From assembly GCA_016081115.2 (NCBI GenBank), contig CM071936.1, positions 89,519,943 through 89,583,942 on the forward strand: 64,000 nt of DNA, written 5' to 3'. Shown here piece by piece: positions 12,701-25,183 of the stretch. Position 1 is the stretch's first letter. Each line of letters starts with the position of its first letter. The DNA comes from Rehmannia glutinosa. Lineage: Eukaryota; Streptophyta; Magnoliopsida; Lamiales; Orobanchaceae. Both the position numbers and the translations under genes were made by a program. The notes beneath the pieces are model-generated. The model had not been told where the DNA came from, searched no databases, and worked only from the letters and a program-made list of their open reading frames with translations.

Positions 12701-13040
12701 CGTAAATGGCCATTTGTGAAAATATGTAAATCCTACACAATTCTTAAAACAAATCTAGCACAAACCATAATGATAAAAGTGTAGGTTAAGAGATATCACA
12801 AGTAAGCTCATGCCATAAAAATCCATAAGAGATGATAACACACTTTAGTCTACAAAAATGCACAAGAGTTTTAAAAATATCATATAAGGTCTTCTTTTTA
12901 AAAAATATTTTAAAAGCACAAATATATATTGAAGACCTTAATTAAAAATAAATACTTGAAAACTCATTTTGCAATTAAGACACAAATAAAAGCATGCATA
13001 ATAACAAAATAAAATGCATATTTAACTAGGGAGATACGAG
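9771..13040 (-). pseudogene. Copia-2 pol remnant
   Basis: There are no long frames. On the minus strand, 11582-11773 preserves the end of a Copia reverse transcriptase: LQNNFTKGKVDTTL, then a frameshifted version of the YVDD region and FSKSMQGE. Around 12050-12150 an integrase-end remnant (LDQLDAL-like, then DSDEEDKKG) is visible. Between these and the LTR are AT-rich stretches with repeated GCTCCCCCTATCAA-type words. The remains are too eroded to give exact domain limits. This is far more decay than the near-identical LTRs suggest, so the element probably moved as a defective copy using enzymes from a relative. Confidence 0.7.
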
Positions 13041-14477
13041 TTACCAATTACGCCATTTCCATGGGTTGTGCCGTTCCCATTGTTGATGATATCTTCCCTT
13101 TGAGAAGTCACTTTGTTGATGATGGCTCCTTTGATTACTCCATTTCCAAGATTTTTGTCCTTCCCATTGTTGATAGTCTCTTCTTCTTTGAAAATCATCT
13201 TGTTGATGATGTCTTTGCCATTTCCAAGGATTGTGTTCTTCCCATTTTTGATTATATCTTATTCTTGGAAATTGGCTTTGTTGAAAATACTTTCTCCTTC
13301 TTTGATCAAATGAAATGGTCATTTGATGTCTTCTTGGCGGTATAAATTTTCTTCGATCATTATTTCGCCGAGTACCTAATATGACATTGTTTTGTGGTAC
13401 CCTCATGTGTTTGGGTCCTTTGGGATTAGTCTTGAGACTTTTAGGTCTCCAACAATAATTAGAGCTATTTCTAGCTCGACAAGAATTAGTCGTATGACCC
13501 TTTTTACCACAATGAAAACAAGTAATAATTTTAGGAGCATAATGACCAACATGCTTAGAGACTTGATTTTTTTTCATATGATTGACAACATTAAACTTAT
13601 GATCAAGTTCTAGTTTTGAATTATCACAATAATCAACAATTTCATCGGTACTCAAGTTGGATTTAGATAAATCCCTTTTCAGGCAATTAATATCCTCAAC
13701 AAGAATACTATTTTCTTTTTCAAGGTTTCTAACCTTGTCAAGTGTGGTGGTGTGAGCACATGATAGTGATTCATAGGAAGTAAATAAACTATCCTTTTCA
13801 TTTTTCAAAACATTGAATTCCTTTTTCAAATTTTTGTACTTAACAAGTAAATTTTGGAATTCATTTTGAAGATCGTCAAAATCATTTTGCAAATCACTAT
13901 AATCATTTTGAATAACAATATCATAGGAAGTAGAGGGTTTAAGACATACCTCATTTTCTTCTTAGATGCCCATAAGACAATGTTCAACTTCTTCATAGTT
14001 GGAAGTTGTAAGAGGCTTGTTCCTTAGATTTGACATTGTATCCCTTTGAGAAGTAGATGCTTTTGTTTGACTCCTTTCATTTGCAAATACTCCATAGATG
14101 GCTTCTAATTTTCGCCATACTTCATGTGCCGATCGAATTCCTACAATATGTTCATATTCCAAATTAGTAAGTGAACAATACAAAATATTGAGAGCTTTAC
14201 CGTTTAAGGAGATGATTTTCTTCTCTTCATCATTGAGCTCTTTGAAAGCTTTGGAGGTGTATGGTGTGTCTATCATCGGAATGGATTCTCCATTTATGAC
14301 GATGTTCCAAATATCGAACCCGCAACCTTGTAAATAACATTCCATTCTTTCTTTCCAAAATATATAATTTTTGGAATCAAATAGAGGTGGCTTGGTGGTG
14401 GAGGTGCCGGAAAGTTGAGCTTCGTTCGTAGCCGACGATCGTTCCTCTTCACTCGCGATGTGAAACGAGCTTGCCAA
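13041..14477 (-). pseudogene. Copia-2 gag with zinc knuckle (one stop, lost start)
   Basis: On the minus strand a nearly continuous frame runs from 14477 to 13041 with a single in-frame TAA (13962-13964). The expected initiator appears as TTG at 14475-14477 in front of ASSFHIASEEERSS. The N-terminal part (PPLFDSKNYIFWKERMECYL) is a DUF4219/UBN2-type Copia gag. A long coiled coil follows (NDFDDLQNEFQNLLVKYKNL), then a CCHC knuckle CFHCGKKGHTTNSC. The basic tail holds three or four copies of a ~25-residue repeat built on QQWE...WKW and RRRxYQQWE. The repeats are also visible at DNA level at 13050-13300. Confidence 0.88.
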
Positions 14478-14484
14478 AGAGTTT

Positions 14485-14497
14485 GGCTTTGATACCA
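14485..14497 (-). other. Copia-2 primer binding site
   Basis: The minus strand reads TGGTATCAAAGCC two bases after the 5' LTR end (GGACTTACA), a Met-tRNA-type site with one change from TGGTATCAGAGCC. Confidence 0.85.
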
Positions 14498-14499
14498 CT

Positions 14500-15979
14500 T
14501 GTAAGTCCAAGCGGCTACGATAATCTAGAGGGGGGGTGAATAGCTTATCTCCATCTTTTCGATTTTATCCTCTTTTTCGAATGAAACAAGCCAAGACAAT
14601 ATAGAAGGTGCGGAATGTAAACAACACACGTCGATTTATAGAGGTTGAACCCACCTTGGGCCTAATCCTCTACCACCCTAGTATATCCGGGATGGATTTC
14701 AAAAAGAAAAAAGATTTTTTTAATTACCAAAATTAATACAACACCAACTTACAACAACACCTTGAAGAGTACCACACTCTTCTTCAACACCACATTTGAG
14801 ATTACCACAATCTCTCTTGAAGATTACCACAATCTCCAACGGCACCTTGTGAAGATTACCACAATCTTCAACCTTGAAGAATACCAAATTCTTCAACACC
14901 TCAACAAGAAGATTACCACAATCTTCTCACACCTAACACCTAGATCACCCAAGTGTGTTCTTACCACAAGAACACTCACAAGGATATCTTGTGTTGAATG
15001 ATAACCCAAAAATTCAAGATTACAACTCGATAATGAATTATACAATGGAGTGCAAGTGTAATCAAGAATAGCCTAGACCTCAAGAATGTGAAAGTGATAA
15101 GCTAGGCAAATTACAACAAGAATAATGGCAATAGAAGACCAAGTGTTTGCTTGAGTATATCTTGTTGTGTTGTGTTGTTCTCTCTTATAGTTATGCTTCA
15201 AATCTTCCTCTATTTATAGGAGATGATTGATACTTGATAGGCTCCTCTTGGAATCTGATATCTACAAAAAAATTGCAATTAAAATCAAGATTATAGCTGT
15301 TAGAAATCAATCCCACAATTTAAGGAAAAGTTGTCTGCAAACTCAACGGATAGTTTGCTGTTAAAAAGGGTGTGTGACCGGTCGCGCAGGGATAAGTTTG
15401 AAATGAATTTTACACAAAAATTACACAGGGGGACTGGTCGGCGGGGGGTGCGACCGGTCGCCCTAGGGTCCAACCGGTTGCCCTCATCAAAAAACCAATA
15501 AGGAGAATTTGCAATTTTGAACAAACCTTCAGGTACCGGTCGACCTATACGTCACCGGTCGCCCTATAGGGTGACCGGTCACCCTCACCATTTTCTGGAA
15601 ACATGAAGTTTTCTGTTTTTCACAACTTTCAGGTACGGGTTGCCCTATATGGCGACCCGTTGACCTCAAAACAAAAGTGTTGCCCAATTTTATATCGAAA
15701 ATAAACTTCAAGAAATACTCCAAAAAATAGTGAAAACATTTTAGACCGATCGGGAGTATTTAGACAACATTTGGAAACATTGTTTGGATGTAAAAACCCA
15801 TTGATACAAAATCATTAAATGTGTTGTCCATTTTTTGTCGAAAATAAAACTTGAAGAAATACTGCGGAAAATATTAAAACCATTTTAAATCAATTAGGAG
15901 TATTTGGACAACCTTTAAAACCATTGTTTTGGTATAAAAACAAAGTCATCAAAATCATGATAAAACCATTTATCAAACA
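14500..15979 (-). repeat. Copia-2 5' LTR
   Basis: 1480 bp. The minus strand starts TGTTTGATAAATGGTTTTAT and ends GCCGCTTGGACTTACA. It aligns end to end with the 3' LTR. Confidence 0.92.
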
Positions 15980-15984
15980 GATCT

Positions 15985-16400
15985 TATTATGAGTCAAAGA
16001 GAATGTGGAGACAAGACAGGCTTAGGATTTAATTCCTCTATGTTATGTCAAGTTCCAAAAGTGATTTTGGAAAAGAGATCTTCAAGCAATGAAGTATCTC
16101 TAAAATCCAAATGTTGCATATTTCAAAATATTTGGATGCAAATGCTTCATCCATAACAATGGCAAAGATAATTTAAAGGCTTTTGATGCTATTGCTGATG
16201 AAGGTATCGTCTTAGGATACTCAGCTGAAAGCAAAGCCTACAGAGTGCTCAACAAGAGGACAATGGTTACAGAAGAATCCATCCATGTGGTGTTTGATGA
16301 ACCAAATGTGAATGGAGAAGACATTGAAGAGTCGGTGATAAAATTTCAATCAACCAACCATGCGAGAAGAGTCCCTATGTTGAAGTCAAGCCGAGTTATA
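15985..16400 (+). pseudogene. Copia-1 integrase C-terminal remnant
   Basis: Plus-strand frames read FGCKCFIHNNGKDNL, then DEGIVLGYSAESKAYRVLNK and ESIHVVFDE, the conserved end of Copia integrase. Sequence before it (15985-16130) still carries gag-tail features, so protease and the integrase core have been deleted. Several frameshifts are present. Confidence 0.85.
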
Positions 16401-16599
16401 AGTTCGAGATGAAGATGAGATAGCCGAGTCTCAAAGACAACCGGAAAATCTGCAGCTAAGTGATGATGAGAGAGCTGATCAAAATAACACACTGCAAAGA
16501 CGATCAATCCAGCTAACTTACTCCCCGACGTAAGGTGGCCGAGAGACCATCCACGTAACTAATCATTGGAGATGTAAGAGAAGGTGTAAAAACTAGATC

Positions 16600-17440
16600 C
16601 AGAACTCAACAAGAAACAATGTTCACTTGCTTCATCTCACAAATAGAACCAAAAAATGTGTCACAAGCATTGGATGACACACACTGGATTCAAGCCATGC
16701 AAGAAGAGCTATATCAGTTTGAAAGGAACAAAGTGTGGAAATTGGTTCAAAGGCCAACCCATCAAAATGTTATTGGCACTAAAAGGGTGTTCAGAAACAA
16801 GATGAATGAGGAAGGCTCTGTGGTAAGAAACAAAGCAAGATTGGTAGCCAAAGGGTATTGCCAAGAAGAAGGAATAGATTTTGATAAACTTTTGCCCCTG
16901 TGGCAAGATTGGAAGCCATAAGGATGTTTCTTGCCTATGCAGCTCACAAGAACTTTATTGTATATCAAATGGATGTAAAGAGTGCATTCCTTAATGGTTT
17001 GTTGGAGGAAGAAGTATATGTTGAACAACCTCCAGGATTTGAGCAGAAGACTCTTGAAGACAAGGTATACAAACTCAAGAAAGCTTTATATGGATTGAAA
17101 TAGGCACCCAGAGCATGGTATGATACATTATCACAATTCCTAACTGAGAACGGATTCACAAAAGGCAAAGTGGATAGAACGCTCTTTAGAATTCAAGATG
17201 GGAAGAGTATACTGCTTGTTCAAATATATGTGGATGACATCATCTTTGGATCCACAAACAAAGAGTTGTGTGATAAATTCTCAAATCTCATGCAAAGCAA
17301 ATTCGAAATGAGCATGATGGAAGAGCGACATTCTTCCTTGGACTCCAGTGAAACAAGTGAAGGATGGAACCTTCATAAGTCGGACAAAATACACCGAGAG
17401 ATTTAATGAAGAAATTTTGTATGGAAGAGAAGTCTTCTCG
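16600..17440 (+). pseudogene. Copia-1 reverse transcriptase (pseudogene)
   Basis: A Copia RT (RVT_2) in three frame segments. 16619-16890 holds WIQAMQEELYQFERNKVW and KARLVAKGYCQEEGIDFD. 16900-17103 holds the first catalytic block [19 protein letters not shown] and KALYGLK, then a TAG at 17101. 17104-17330 holds the catalytic YVDDIIFGST (around 17228). A base loss near 16885 shifts the frame before the ARLEAIR motif. The active-site residues are still readable, but the gene cannot encode one chain. After 17320 the frame breaks at GAGCGACATTC. Confidence 0.9.
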
Positions 17441-17469
17441 TGAAAATACCAATGAATACATCATCAAAA

Positions 17470-18170
17470 TGGATATGGATGCGATGGCAAGCTTTGTAGA
17501 TCAAACAAGATACTGAGCACTTATTAGATCATTGCTCTATATCACAAAGAAGCGAGGCGGACATCACCTTTCTTTGTAGGTGTATGTGCAAGATTTCAAT
17601 CTGCTCCAAAAGAAAGCCACATGACCGCAGCCAAGAGGATCTTGAGATATTTGAAAGGAAGCCAAGAAATGGCTTGTGGTATCCTAAGGAAGGTGGATTC
17701 AAGCTAATTGGTTATTCGGACTCGACTATCTTTGGATGTAGAGTTGACAGAAAAGCACCTCAGGCACATGTCAAATGCTTGGAAATAAGCTAATTTCCTA
17801 GTTTAGCAAGAAGCAAAATTCAATAGCCACCTCTACAGCTAAAGCAGAATACATAGCTGCAGGCAGCTGTTGTGCCCAAGTCTTATGGATGAGACAGCAG
17901 CTGAGAGACTATGAAATTGAAGAAAAGGAAATTCCTATTATGTGTGACAATACAAATGCAATTGCAATCACTCAAAATCCTGTGTTGCACTCAAGAACAA
18001 AGCACATCGATGTCAGATATCACTTCATAAGAGACCATGTTGAAAAGAAGGACGTCACCTTGGAATATATCTCAACTGATAAGCAGTTAGATGACATATT
18101 CACAAAACCATTATGTGAATCAAGATTTGAAGAACTCAAGCATGAGTTAGGGTTAATTGAGTTGAGTTAA
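17470..18170 (+). pseudogene. Copia-1 RNase H region and pol C-terminus
   Basis: 17500-17815 contains remnants of the RT thumb/RNase H linker (ARFQSAPK, PKEGGFKLIGYSDS) in several frames. 17820-18170 is a clean stretch: STAKAEYIAAGSCCAQVLWM, CDNTNAIAITQNPVLHSRTK, HFIRDHVEKKDVTLEYI and the closing DDIFTKPL, a typical Copia RNase H and tail. The stop is TAA at 18168-18170. Confidence 0.9.
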
Positions 18171-21100
18171 CACTCAGAAGACTTAAGAAAAGAGATGAAA
18201 CACGAAAAGAAGAAAAAAAGAGCTGAACTCTTAATTCAGCTAAGTGAATCAGCCATATCGGAAAGTCATTTGTGTCTGAGGAGTTAGACAATTTGAGTCA
18301 CAATGAGAGAAGTGAGAAGAAGGATTGAATCAGCTAAGGAGTAAGTTGAGTTATTTATGAGCAAAGTGAAAAAAACACGGTCGTTTTTACTAAGCGGGAA
18401 TGTTTTTAAGAATGACGTCAAAGATAATTATGACGTGTACGATCAAAAGTCGCACACCAAGCTTATGATTGGATATAAATCTTTGCCGCATTAAATGCGA
18501 GAACTTAAATGCTAATCGGCGTGCAAGATCTAAGCCGTTGATTTTGATCAAATTTCAAAAACCACCCGCACGTCCTTTCATAAACCATAATTATACCATT
18601 TCGTCCGATTTTCTCTCACTTTACCAAAACTGTTCATCTCTCTCAAGGCAAAAGAAAGAAACTTTCTCTCAAAACCCTACAACTCCTCAAGATCATTTTC
18701 TAAGTTTCGTTCGGTAAAACACTGAGAAATGACACCTACTCATGATTTCGTCAAGCTAGGAAAGCAAATCCACACTGGGTCTATTGTGGATTTCGATGGT
18801 ATGGTTAAACAGGGGTCCGACGACACCCTCGTGAAGAAGATTGCTGAGAAATTGAAACGCCTGGTGAAGCCGTTTTGACATTGGAGTTTCGATGACCTAT
18901 GTAGAAGAGGTCACGAGTTCTACGTGAACGCTGAAGTTCACGATGAGGGCATCAAGTCCTCTGTTCACGGAAAAGATCTCACCATCACGCAAGGATTTGG
19001 CGAACACGCTTGTTCGGCGGAAGGAGTGCTTGGGAGATTCATGAAGCGAGGTTGACTGGCGACGGCTGCTTGGAAGGAAGTAGCCAAGTTCGATTGTCTT
19101 TGTGAAAGTGGTCTACTGACTAACAAGAGGTCTTTGAAGGAGGACTACCACAAATTATGGACATTGTTGCCAAATGCATAAACATTAAATTTGGCGGCTT
19201 TGACCGATTGTCCAAAGCTAAATTGATCGTAATGGCGGCGATCCTTGAAGAAAATAAGGTGAATTGGGCTGAGTTTGTATACGGACTCGCGAATATTGGG
19301 AACAAATCCTTGAGGAGGATGGTACGTTTGGAGGTTCCTCAGGATACGGCCTGGTGATTGGCGGATGATAGAAGTAAAAGGGGTACCTCTTCGGCATGGA
19401 AAGGCGTTCCATGTAAACAAGAGGATGTTTCAATCAAACCCTCTCGGTGCATGAGAGAAGAGAGCTTACGCCAAGAGGGTGATCACGAGTGAGGGGAATC
19501 ACGACCCTAAAGATTGTTGCCTCCTCACCTCCCAAGAAGACTATCGCTTAGAAAAATTGCCGCCCTGCAAAGAAAGAAGAAAACACAAATGATGCTCCCC
19601 CGCGCCGAGTCACCTGCCCATTGCCATGTCTCCGCCCCTGCGGCCGAAGTGGAGAAGGAGCCATTAATCCCTTCTCCGGTGATCAAGAAGAAGAGGATCG
19701 CCACAACAAGGAAGGCATCTCGCCTTCTAAGACAATCTGCGAAGGCATTTACCTTCAATGAACGGAGGAAGTGGAACCGGATGTTCCTCGGTGAAAACAA
19801 AAAGAAGAAGAAGACTTTCCAAGCTCTCCGAGCTTGAGAAGACCGTTAGTCGCCTACTCGGTGGAAAAGATACCCGAGGCTGGGAGAAGTAGAGTCTCAG
19901 GAAGTTGTTGATGAAATGGCCAAGTCTGCTGAGGCCGATCGCAGAGGCAACTCCAAGACCCGATTGTAAAGACAGAACAAGCGAGGAACAAGGAATGGCC
20001 GAGACAACCGGCGCTATTGAGGTTGTGTCTCTCGCCTGTAGATGAGGCTACGAGGATGTTGAGCGGCAAAGCTGCTACCCTTAATCCTGGAAATGAGGGC
20101 TAGCAAGAGTATAATGAAGACGATGTAATCATGTACTCTCCATTGTATCCGGACATCCAAAACCGTCTCATGAGAGTGGAGAAAATGGAAGTTCGAACCT
20201 ATCCAGTGCGGTTTGAACGTCCGAGTTCATTGCTCGGGAAGAAGAACTCTTCAGGTTTCTTGAGGTGGACACGCGATCTTTGTAAGCACTTGACGAGAGA
20301 CAATTGTATCAATATACTTGATTCGGAGAGAAAATGGCTAGAGAAGCGGTGAGACATGAGAGGCACGTGAGAAGGCCATCATCGCCCTATCACCTGGAAC
20401 CACCGATCATACACATCCTCACCTTGACATCTATCGGCGGTGAAGAGGATCACGGACCTATTCTTTGCCATAGAAGAGTTGCAAATGCAGCAAGCAATGC
20501 AAGAATCCAGAATCCTATATGAGCAAAGGATGATGGGGGGACCAGGGGAGTCCTCCACATCATAGCTGGAGATTGATCCCATGGGAGTGGTGTAGCATAT
20601 TGCCATTATTGTCGCTACCACCACTTCCCCAGCTCATTCGGAGGAAGGTGTTAAGGGAACTGGCGATAAAACTGGGATTGTGGGGACCCAAGTCGAGCCA
20701 ACCCCTAATGAAGGTGTCTTACCACCTGCCCCAACGGCTGAATACTCAATGGGGACATCCAGGAGTCTAGAGATGAGTGACCCCATTCCAAGTCACTCAG
20801 CTGGTGTGCCAGCTGAAGGGGAAACTCCCTCCATTGCAGCAAGGTCGGAGGATACTGCAGCTGACTCCACAACGAATCTCGGAGGCGAAGTGGAGAAGGA
20901 ACAACAACAGAATACACATCAAGTTGTCATCAACGAGGCTCGGACAGATTGAGATGTCTCGGTGAGGTGCCAATCGCTCTGCGAGCCAATGACACTCGCG
21001 ATGCGATCGAGGCGAGGAAGGAATTGCCCGGGAGTTAACACTGGCAATGAAAGTGCAATCCATGGAGTTGAGACTCCAATGGATGCCACCTCGAAAGACC

Positions 21101-23610
21101 CCAAGACAGTGACACTTTGTCGAAGGGACCGTCAGGCCCTGCCGAGTTGAGCTGCAGGAGGTAATGAAGGCCAATATGAGGTTGAGACTTCGGGGTAAAG
21201 AGATCGAAACCCGTAACATCCCTCCCGCTATCATTGATCCATCGAGAAAAGGAGATAAGTGCTCTTCACGATTCCCAGGATAATCGATGTAAATTTTCTA
21301 GGATCCAGAAGGTGAAGATAAAGCCGAGTCATCCCCTATTGCGGATCCAAAAGACTCGACTTAGGATGTTCCAACCACGAGTAAGTCTAACCTCAAGACT
21401 ACTCGACAAACATTCAACTTTGATGATGAGCCACCCATGGAAATCTCATCGTCGCCCAATGACGCTTACGATATGGCGAGGACGATCAACTCATTAGGAA
21501 AAACCGGTTGAGACCGAAGGCTGTTAAGCAGTGAGGCTCAAAGCTGGGTCGACTTCACAATGCAGACCACGGTGAAACAGTCCGCGCGCAGCTCCCCAAG
21601 CCGCAGCGCAGTTCGACTCCACAGGGGACTTCACGAGCACCAATTATCATTGAGCAATTCGATTTGCCCGTGATGATCCTTTTGTAGAATCATTTCCCTC
21701 TCTCTGGAGGTACTTGACCTCCCGAAGAACCACTAGAGATCGCGAGCGCTTCCACACTGATCTGTTATTCCATCAAACACCATTGTTCGGTGACTATGAC
21801 TTTGACGTTTGCTGGCCGTCACGGTGAAAGCAGGTGATACCAAGTTCGGGAAGTCTTCAAAGCCTTATTTGTTGTGATACAAAAGATGGAGAGGCACTAG
21901 GCCTCACTGGACATGAGGCTGGATAACAGAGACGCCAACCTTACTGCTGATTTGCGAGGCATAATAGTCGGGATCCGGGAATGGTGGCAACAAAGAAGCA
22001 GATAATGCGTGTGGAACAAGCTCGATATTTGAGGACATTGTTCAACAAGTTGCTAGTCTGGCGGGCTAAGAATGCTGATGCAAAGACAAAATTGCAAGAG
22101 CACATCAAACAAATTCATGAATCTCACACCTCAGAGATAAAGCTGCTGCGTGAACATAATAAGAACGAGCTCCTGCACGTGGAAGAGAACATGGATCGAA
22201 AATTCAGTCTTCTCATGGTGAGATGAAGTTGGTAGCAGCTAAATCCAATGCCACCCGCTCCGAGTTTGATGCAAAGATACTCCGCAGCAGATTGGCGAAC
22301 TCGGCTATCGCCAGACTAGACTTCTTGCTTGCTAGCTTGTTTCTAGGGGTTCCTCTCTCCTTTGATGATGCCAAAAGGGGGAAGAGGAATACCAAAAAAG
22401 CGCTGAAGGGATCGAAGTCGAGAAGGAAGACGTTGTGAAGGGAAAGACAGATGAGGAAGTAATAAGAGAGAAGAAAGGAAAATCTGTTGAGGGGAATGTT
22501 CGAAAGATGTGACCTTGATGATTGCTAAAACCCCCAACAAGGTCTTGTCACGGTGATATCATCGGCAAATTCCCGATGACTCGCCACTCCAACACTGCAA
22601 AGTACCTATGGGCCGAAAAGAGAAAAGCGATTGAAGCAGGATGAAGGAAGTGGAAGGAAAGATGAATGCCCGAGTTATGGATATTCTCGAAATAACATGG
22701 AGGCATTCCAATGCACAGAGACACCTATGCCATTTCGGATCGGGCGAGCAAGATCGTTGATGAATTCAAGACGCTCGCATCTCGAAGGTTACTTCGCAAA
22801 CATGTCCATGGCTCAAGCCTGGGATTTGTCTTGGGAAAAGGGTCTCAAACTATGTGAAGAAGGCCGACAGCGACCAGACTCTTGCGCGGTTACTCTGCTT
22901 TGGTCACTCGCTAGTCACTCACCTGGGAAAAAAAGACCCCGAGTACCATACACGCCGATGATGAAGAAGCGAGTGGTGGAGGAAGAGATTTCGGACCAGA
23001 TCTCCCCAAAAACATTGAGTATATAGATCCAAGAAAGAAATGAGGGATCTATTGGTGGATTTTGAAATAGCCAACCCGCAAGTGGCTAAGAATAATTACG
23101 AGTATGTGAAGAGAATTGAAGAGGAAAATAAGAGACAAACTCAGCTATGGGAGGAAAGACAAGAAAGGCGAGAAGAGATGAAGTCGCCAAAAAGGCGTAT
23201 GAGAAAAAGAAGCGGTGAAGATGAGAGAAAAAGAGAAAGAGGTCGAAGATGACAGAGTCAAGGAGATGAAAGAAGGAGGCGGCGAAGGAGATGAAGTGTT
23301 GTTGTCGACCCCCTTCATGTATTTTACTATGTAAATACATTCTATGTAAGTCTTCGTACATCGAATAAAATTGTACAATTTCTATACTTGTGAAGATATA
23401 GAACAACATGGTTACTTTAAGTTCCATTTAAGCTCGATACTTTTTTTTTTTTGAGGTTCAAGTTCGATACACTTTGTAAACTTGACTATGTAAAGAACAA
23501 GAATGTTATGATCAATAAAAGATCGATTCTAAGCATACATTCGTGATTCTACATTTGTCTGTATGTATCTTTCTTTGTTTAATTATTGATGTATGTTTTA
23601 AGTTTTGGCA
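18171..23610 (+). pseudogene. Copia-1 long post-pol region with decayed ORFs
   Basis: About 5.4 kb between RNase H and the 3' LTR, where SIRE/Maximus elements carry an extra 'env-like' ORF. From an ATG at 18729 a frame MTPTHDFVKLGKQIHTGSIV can be followed with stops and shifts to about 19350. A Lys/Arg-rich segment follows (19514-19837), then Ser/Thr/Pro-rich acidic stretches (20680-20952). A helical part (21981-22226, KLQEHIKQIHESHTSEIKLL) could form a coiled coil, and a Glu/Lys-rich end lies near 23040-23250. I find no signal peptide or membrane anchor I would trust. The function is unknown and the region is clearly pseudogenic. Confidence 0.6.
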
Positions 23611-23627
23611 TCATCAAAAGGGGAAAT
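23611..23627 (+). other. Copia-1 polypurine tract
   Basis: TCATCAAAAGGGGAAAT directly before the 3' LTR, the standard Copia form. Confidence 0.85.
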
Positions 23628-25183
23628 TGTTGGGAAATTATTTTGTAAATTTTGATGAATGCCATGTAAAACGTAGAATTGGAAGTTGGCACCCCATTTT
23701 TGTTATAAATTTCATTGTAATAGATAAATTTGTGGTAGAGTGAGTCAAGTCATCTATGCCTGAACATGCAAGAAGACAATGGAGACTAAAAGGAAGAATC
23801 ATTGTGAGGCGGTGAGTGTGGCAAAGAAGAGAAGACAAGAACTCGATCGAGGTGCATCTAAGATGCGGTGAGTGAAATGTCGTCAAGTCAACTCAAGATA
23901 GCCAAGTCTCAAGTTGAAGTGACGGAAAGAGTCATCCAATGATTGGAAGTCGACTCTAAGTCACCTGGGGAAGGCAAGGAAATGCGATCAAGTCGAGATA
24001 ATCGAAAGAGATCTTGCGTAAATCAAGAGAATTACTTAAACAAGTAATACTTCCATACTACCTTTCTTGAAGTGCTCGGTCCCGAGAAGCATGCAAAAGG
24101 AATAAACCAATGGGAAGCATCGCACCGTGTCGAACTCGAAAAAGTGAAGAATCGTTCATACGAGGAAACGTAAATTCCAAGGACTGCAACAAGACAAGCC
24201 AACAACCACAAGTGACTTTCAAAAATAAGCCTAACTCTTCAACGGGCAGATTTTTGAAAGATCACTATAAAAGGCTGAGGAATCACTCTAAGAGAAGGTT
24301 ACCGACCTGAACCACGAACATTCAAGCTAACATTTGAACTGTAACCAAGAATACTCTCAAGTCATTCAAGATCAATCCTCAAGCCTACATTACGAAGGAA
24401 ATCAATCCAACCTGTGAAGGAAAGACAACTTCAATCAGTTGAAGAGAAAACATTTGAAGAATCAAGGGGTCTACATTCCACAAAGGATTGTAGAAAGGTT
24501 CAAGGTCGAACCAGGCTTAAGCTATTTGGAGGACTTCGTGATCAAATCCAAGGAACTTAATCAAGAGGGCTGTAGTAGCAAGGCGTACGCCTGTGAAGAA
24601 GCCGAGTCGCACGAGAAGCCGGTGTGTGACCAAGGCATCTCCAGACTGAGTCCCAAATGATCAAGTCAGCTGTGTGATCAAGACTTGTATCTTGACTGTT
24701 AACCACTCTCTATATTGATCAATACTTAGTAGATTCCTCCAGGAGTTGGAGAAGAGAGGAGTAGAAGAATTACCCCATCTTCGAACCTCTATAAAAACTT
24801 ATTGTGTCATTTACATTTCAGCACGTTAATTTTTGCATCTTATTTTATATCTGCTGATAAATTTGCTATCCAATTGATAATCAACTGAGTGTTAAAACCT
24901 AGTATTAAAACAAACTTAACCAAATTCAAGGATGTTAAGTCTTCCTGAAAACATATCACGGTCAAGTTAAGTCTTTAGTCAAAAACAAATTTGAGTTATT
25001 CTATCAACGGCTCGGTCAGTCTGTTGAGTGACTAACTCATTTGATTAACTAACTTAGATGTCCATCAAGGACTCAAAGTGAAGTATTAACTCGAACATTT
25101 TTAAAAGGACTAAATCGAAAAGTTGGTAAGGTTAATTCAACCCCCCCTTCTAAACCTTACACTCACACCCCTTGGGACCTACA
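23628..25183 (+). repeat. Copia-1 3' LTR
   Basis: 1556 bp starting TGTTGGGAAATTATTTTGTA and ending GGGACCTACA, then ACCTC. About 90 bp (24265-24355 region) are absent from the 5' copy. Confidence 0.9.

Larger units (their letters stand above)
8263..15979 (-). mobile_element. Copia retrotransposon nested in Copia-1 (Copia-2)
   Basis: Minus-strand element flanked by GATCT (8258-8262 and 15980-15984). The 5' LTR is 14500-15979 and the 3' LTR 8263-9753; they are nearly identical, so this is among the younger insertions. The primer site is at 14485-14497 and the polypurine tract at 9754-9770. The gag remains readable (13041-14477). Protease to RNase H is heavily decayed and partly deleted in 9771-13040. 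It lies between the gag and integrase remnants of Copia-1. Confidence 0.93.
5135..25183 (+). mobile_element. SIRE/Maximus-like Copia retrotransposon (Copia-1)
   Basis: Both flanks carry ACCTC (5130-5134 and 25184-25188). LTRs span 5135-6602 and 23628-25183, starting TGTTGGGAAATTATTTTG and ending GGGACCTACA. Other landmarks are an initiator-Met primer site (6605-6616), a polypurine tract (23611-23627), gag, integrase end, RT, RNase H, and an unusually long 5.4-kb region between RNase H and the 3' LTR. Total length is 20.0 kb, or 12.3 kb after subtracting Copia-2. The long LTRs, size and post-pol region fit the SIRE/Maximus lineage of Copia. It lies inside the gag of Athila-1. All coding parts carry stops or frameshifts. 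Confidence 0.92.

Noticed and set aside
19145..21234. Several 60-145-codon frames on both strands as separate genes
   Set aside because: They overlap each other within the decayed post-pol region of Copia-1 and show no domain on either strand.
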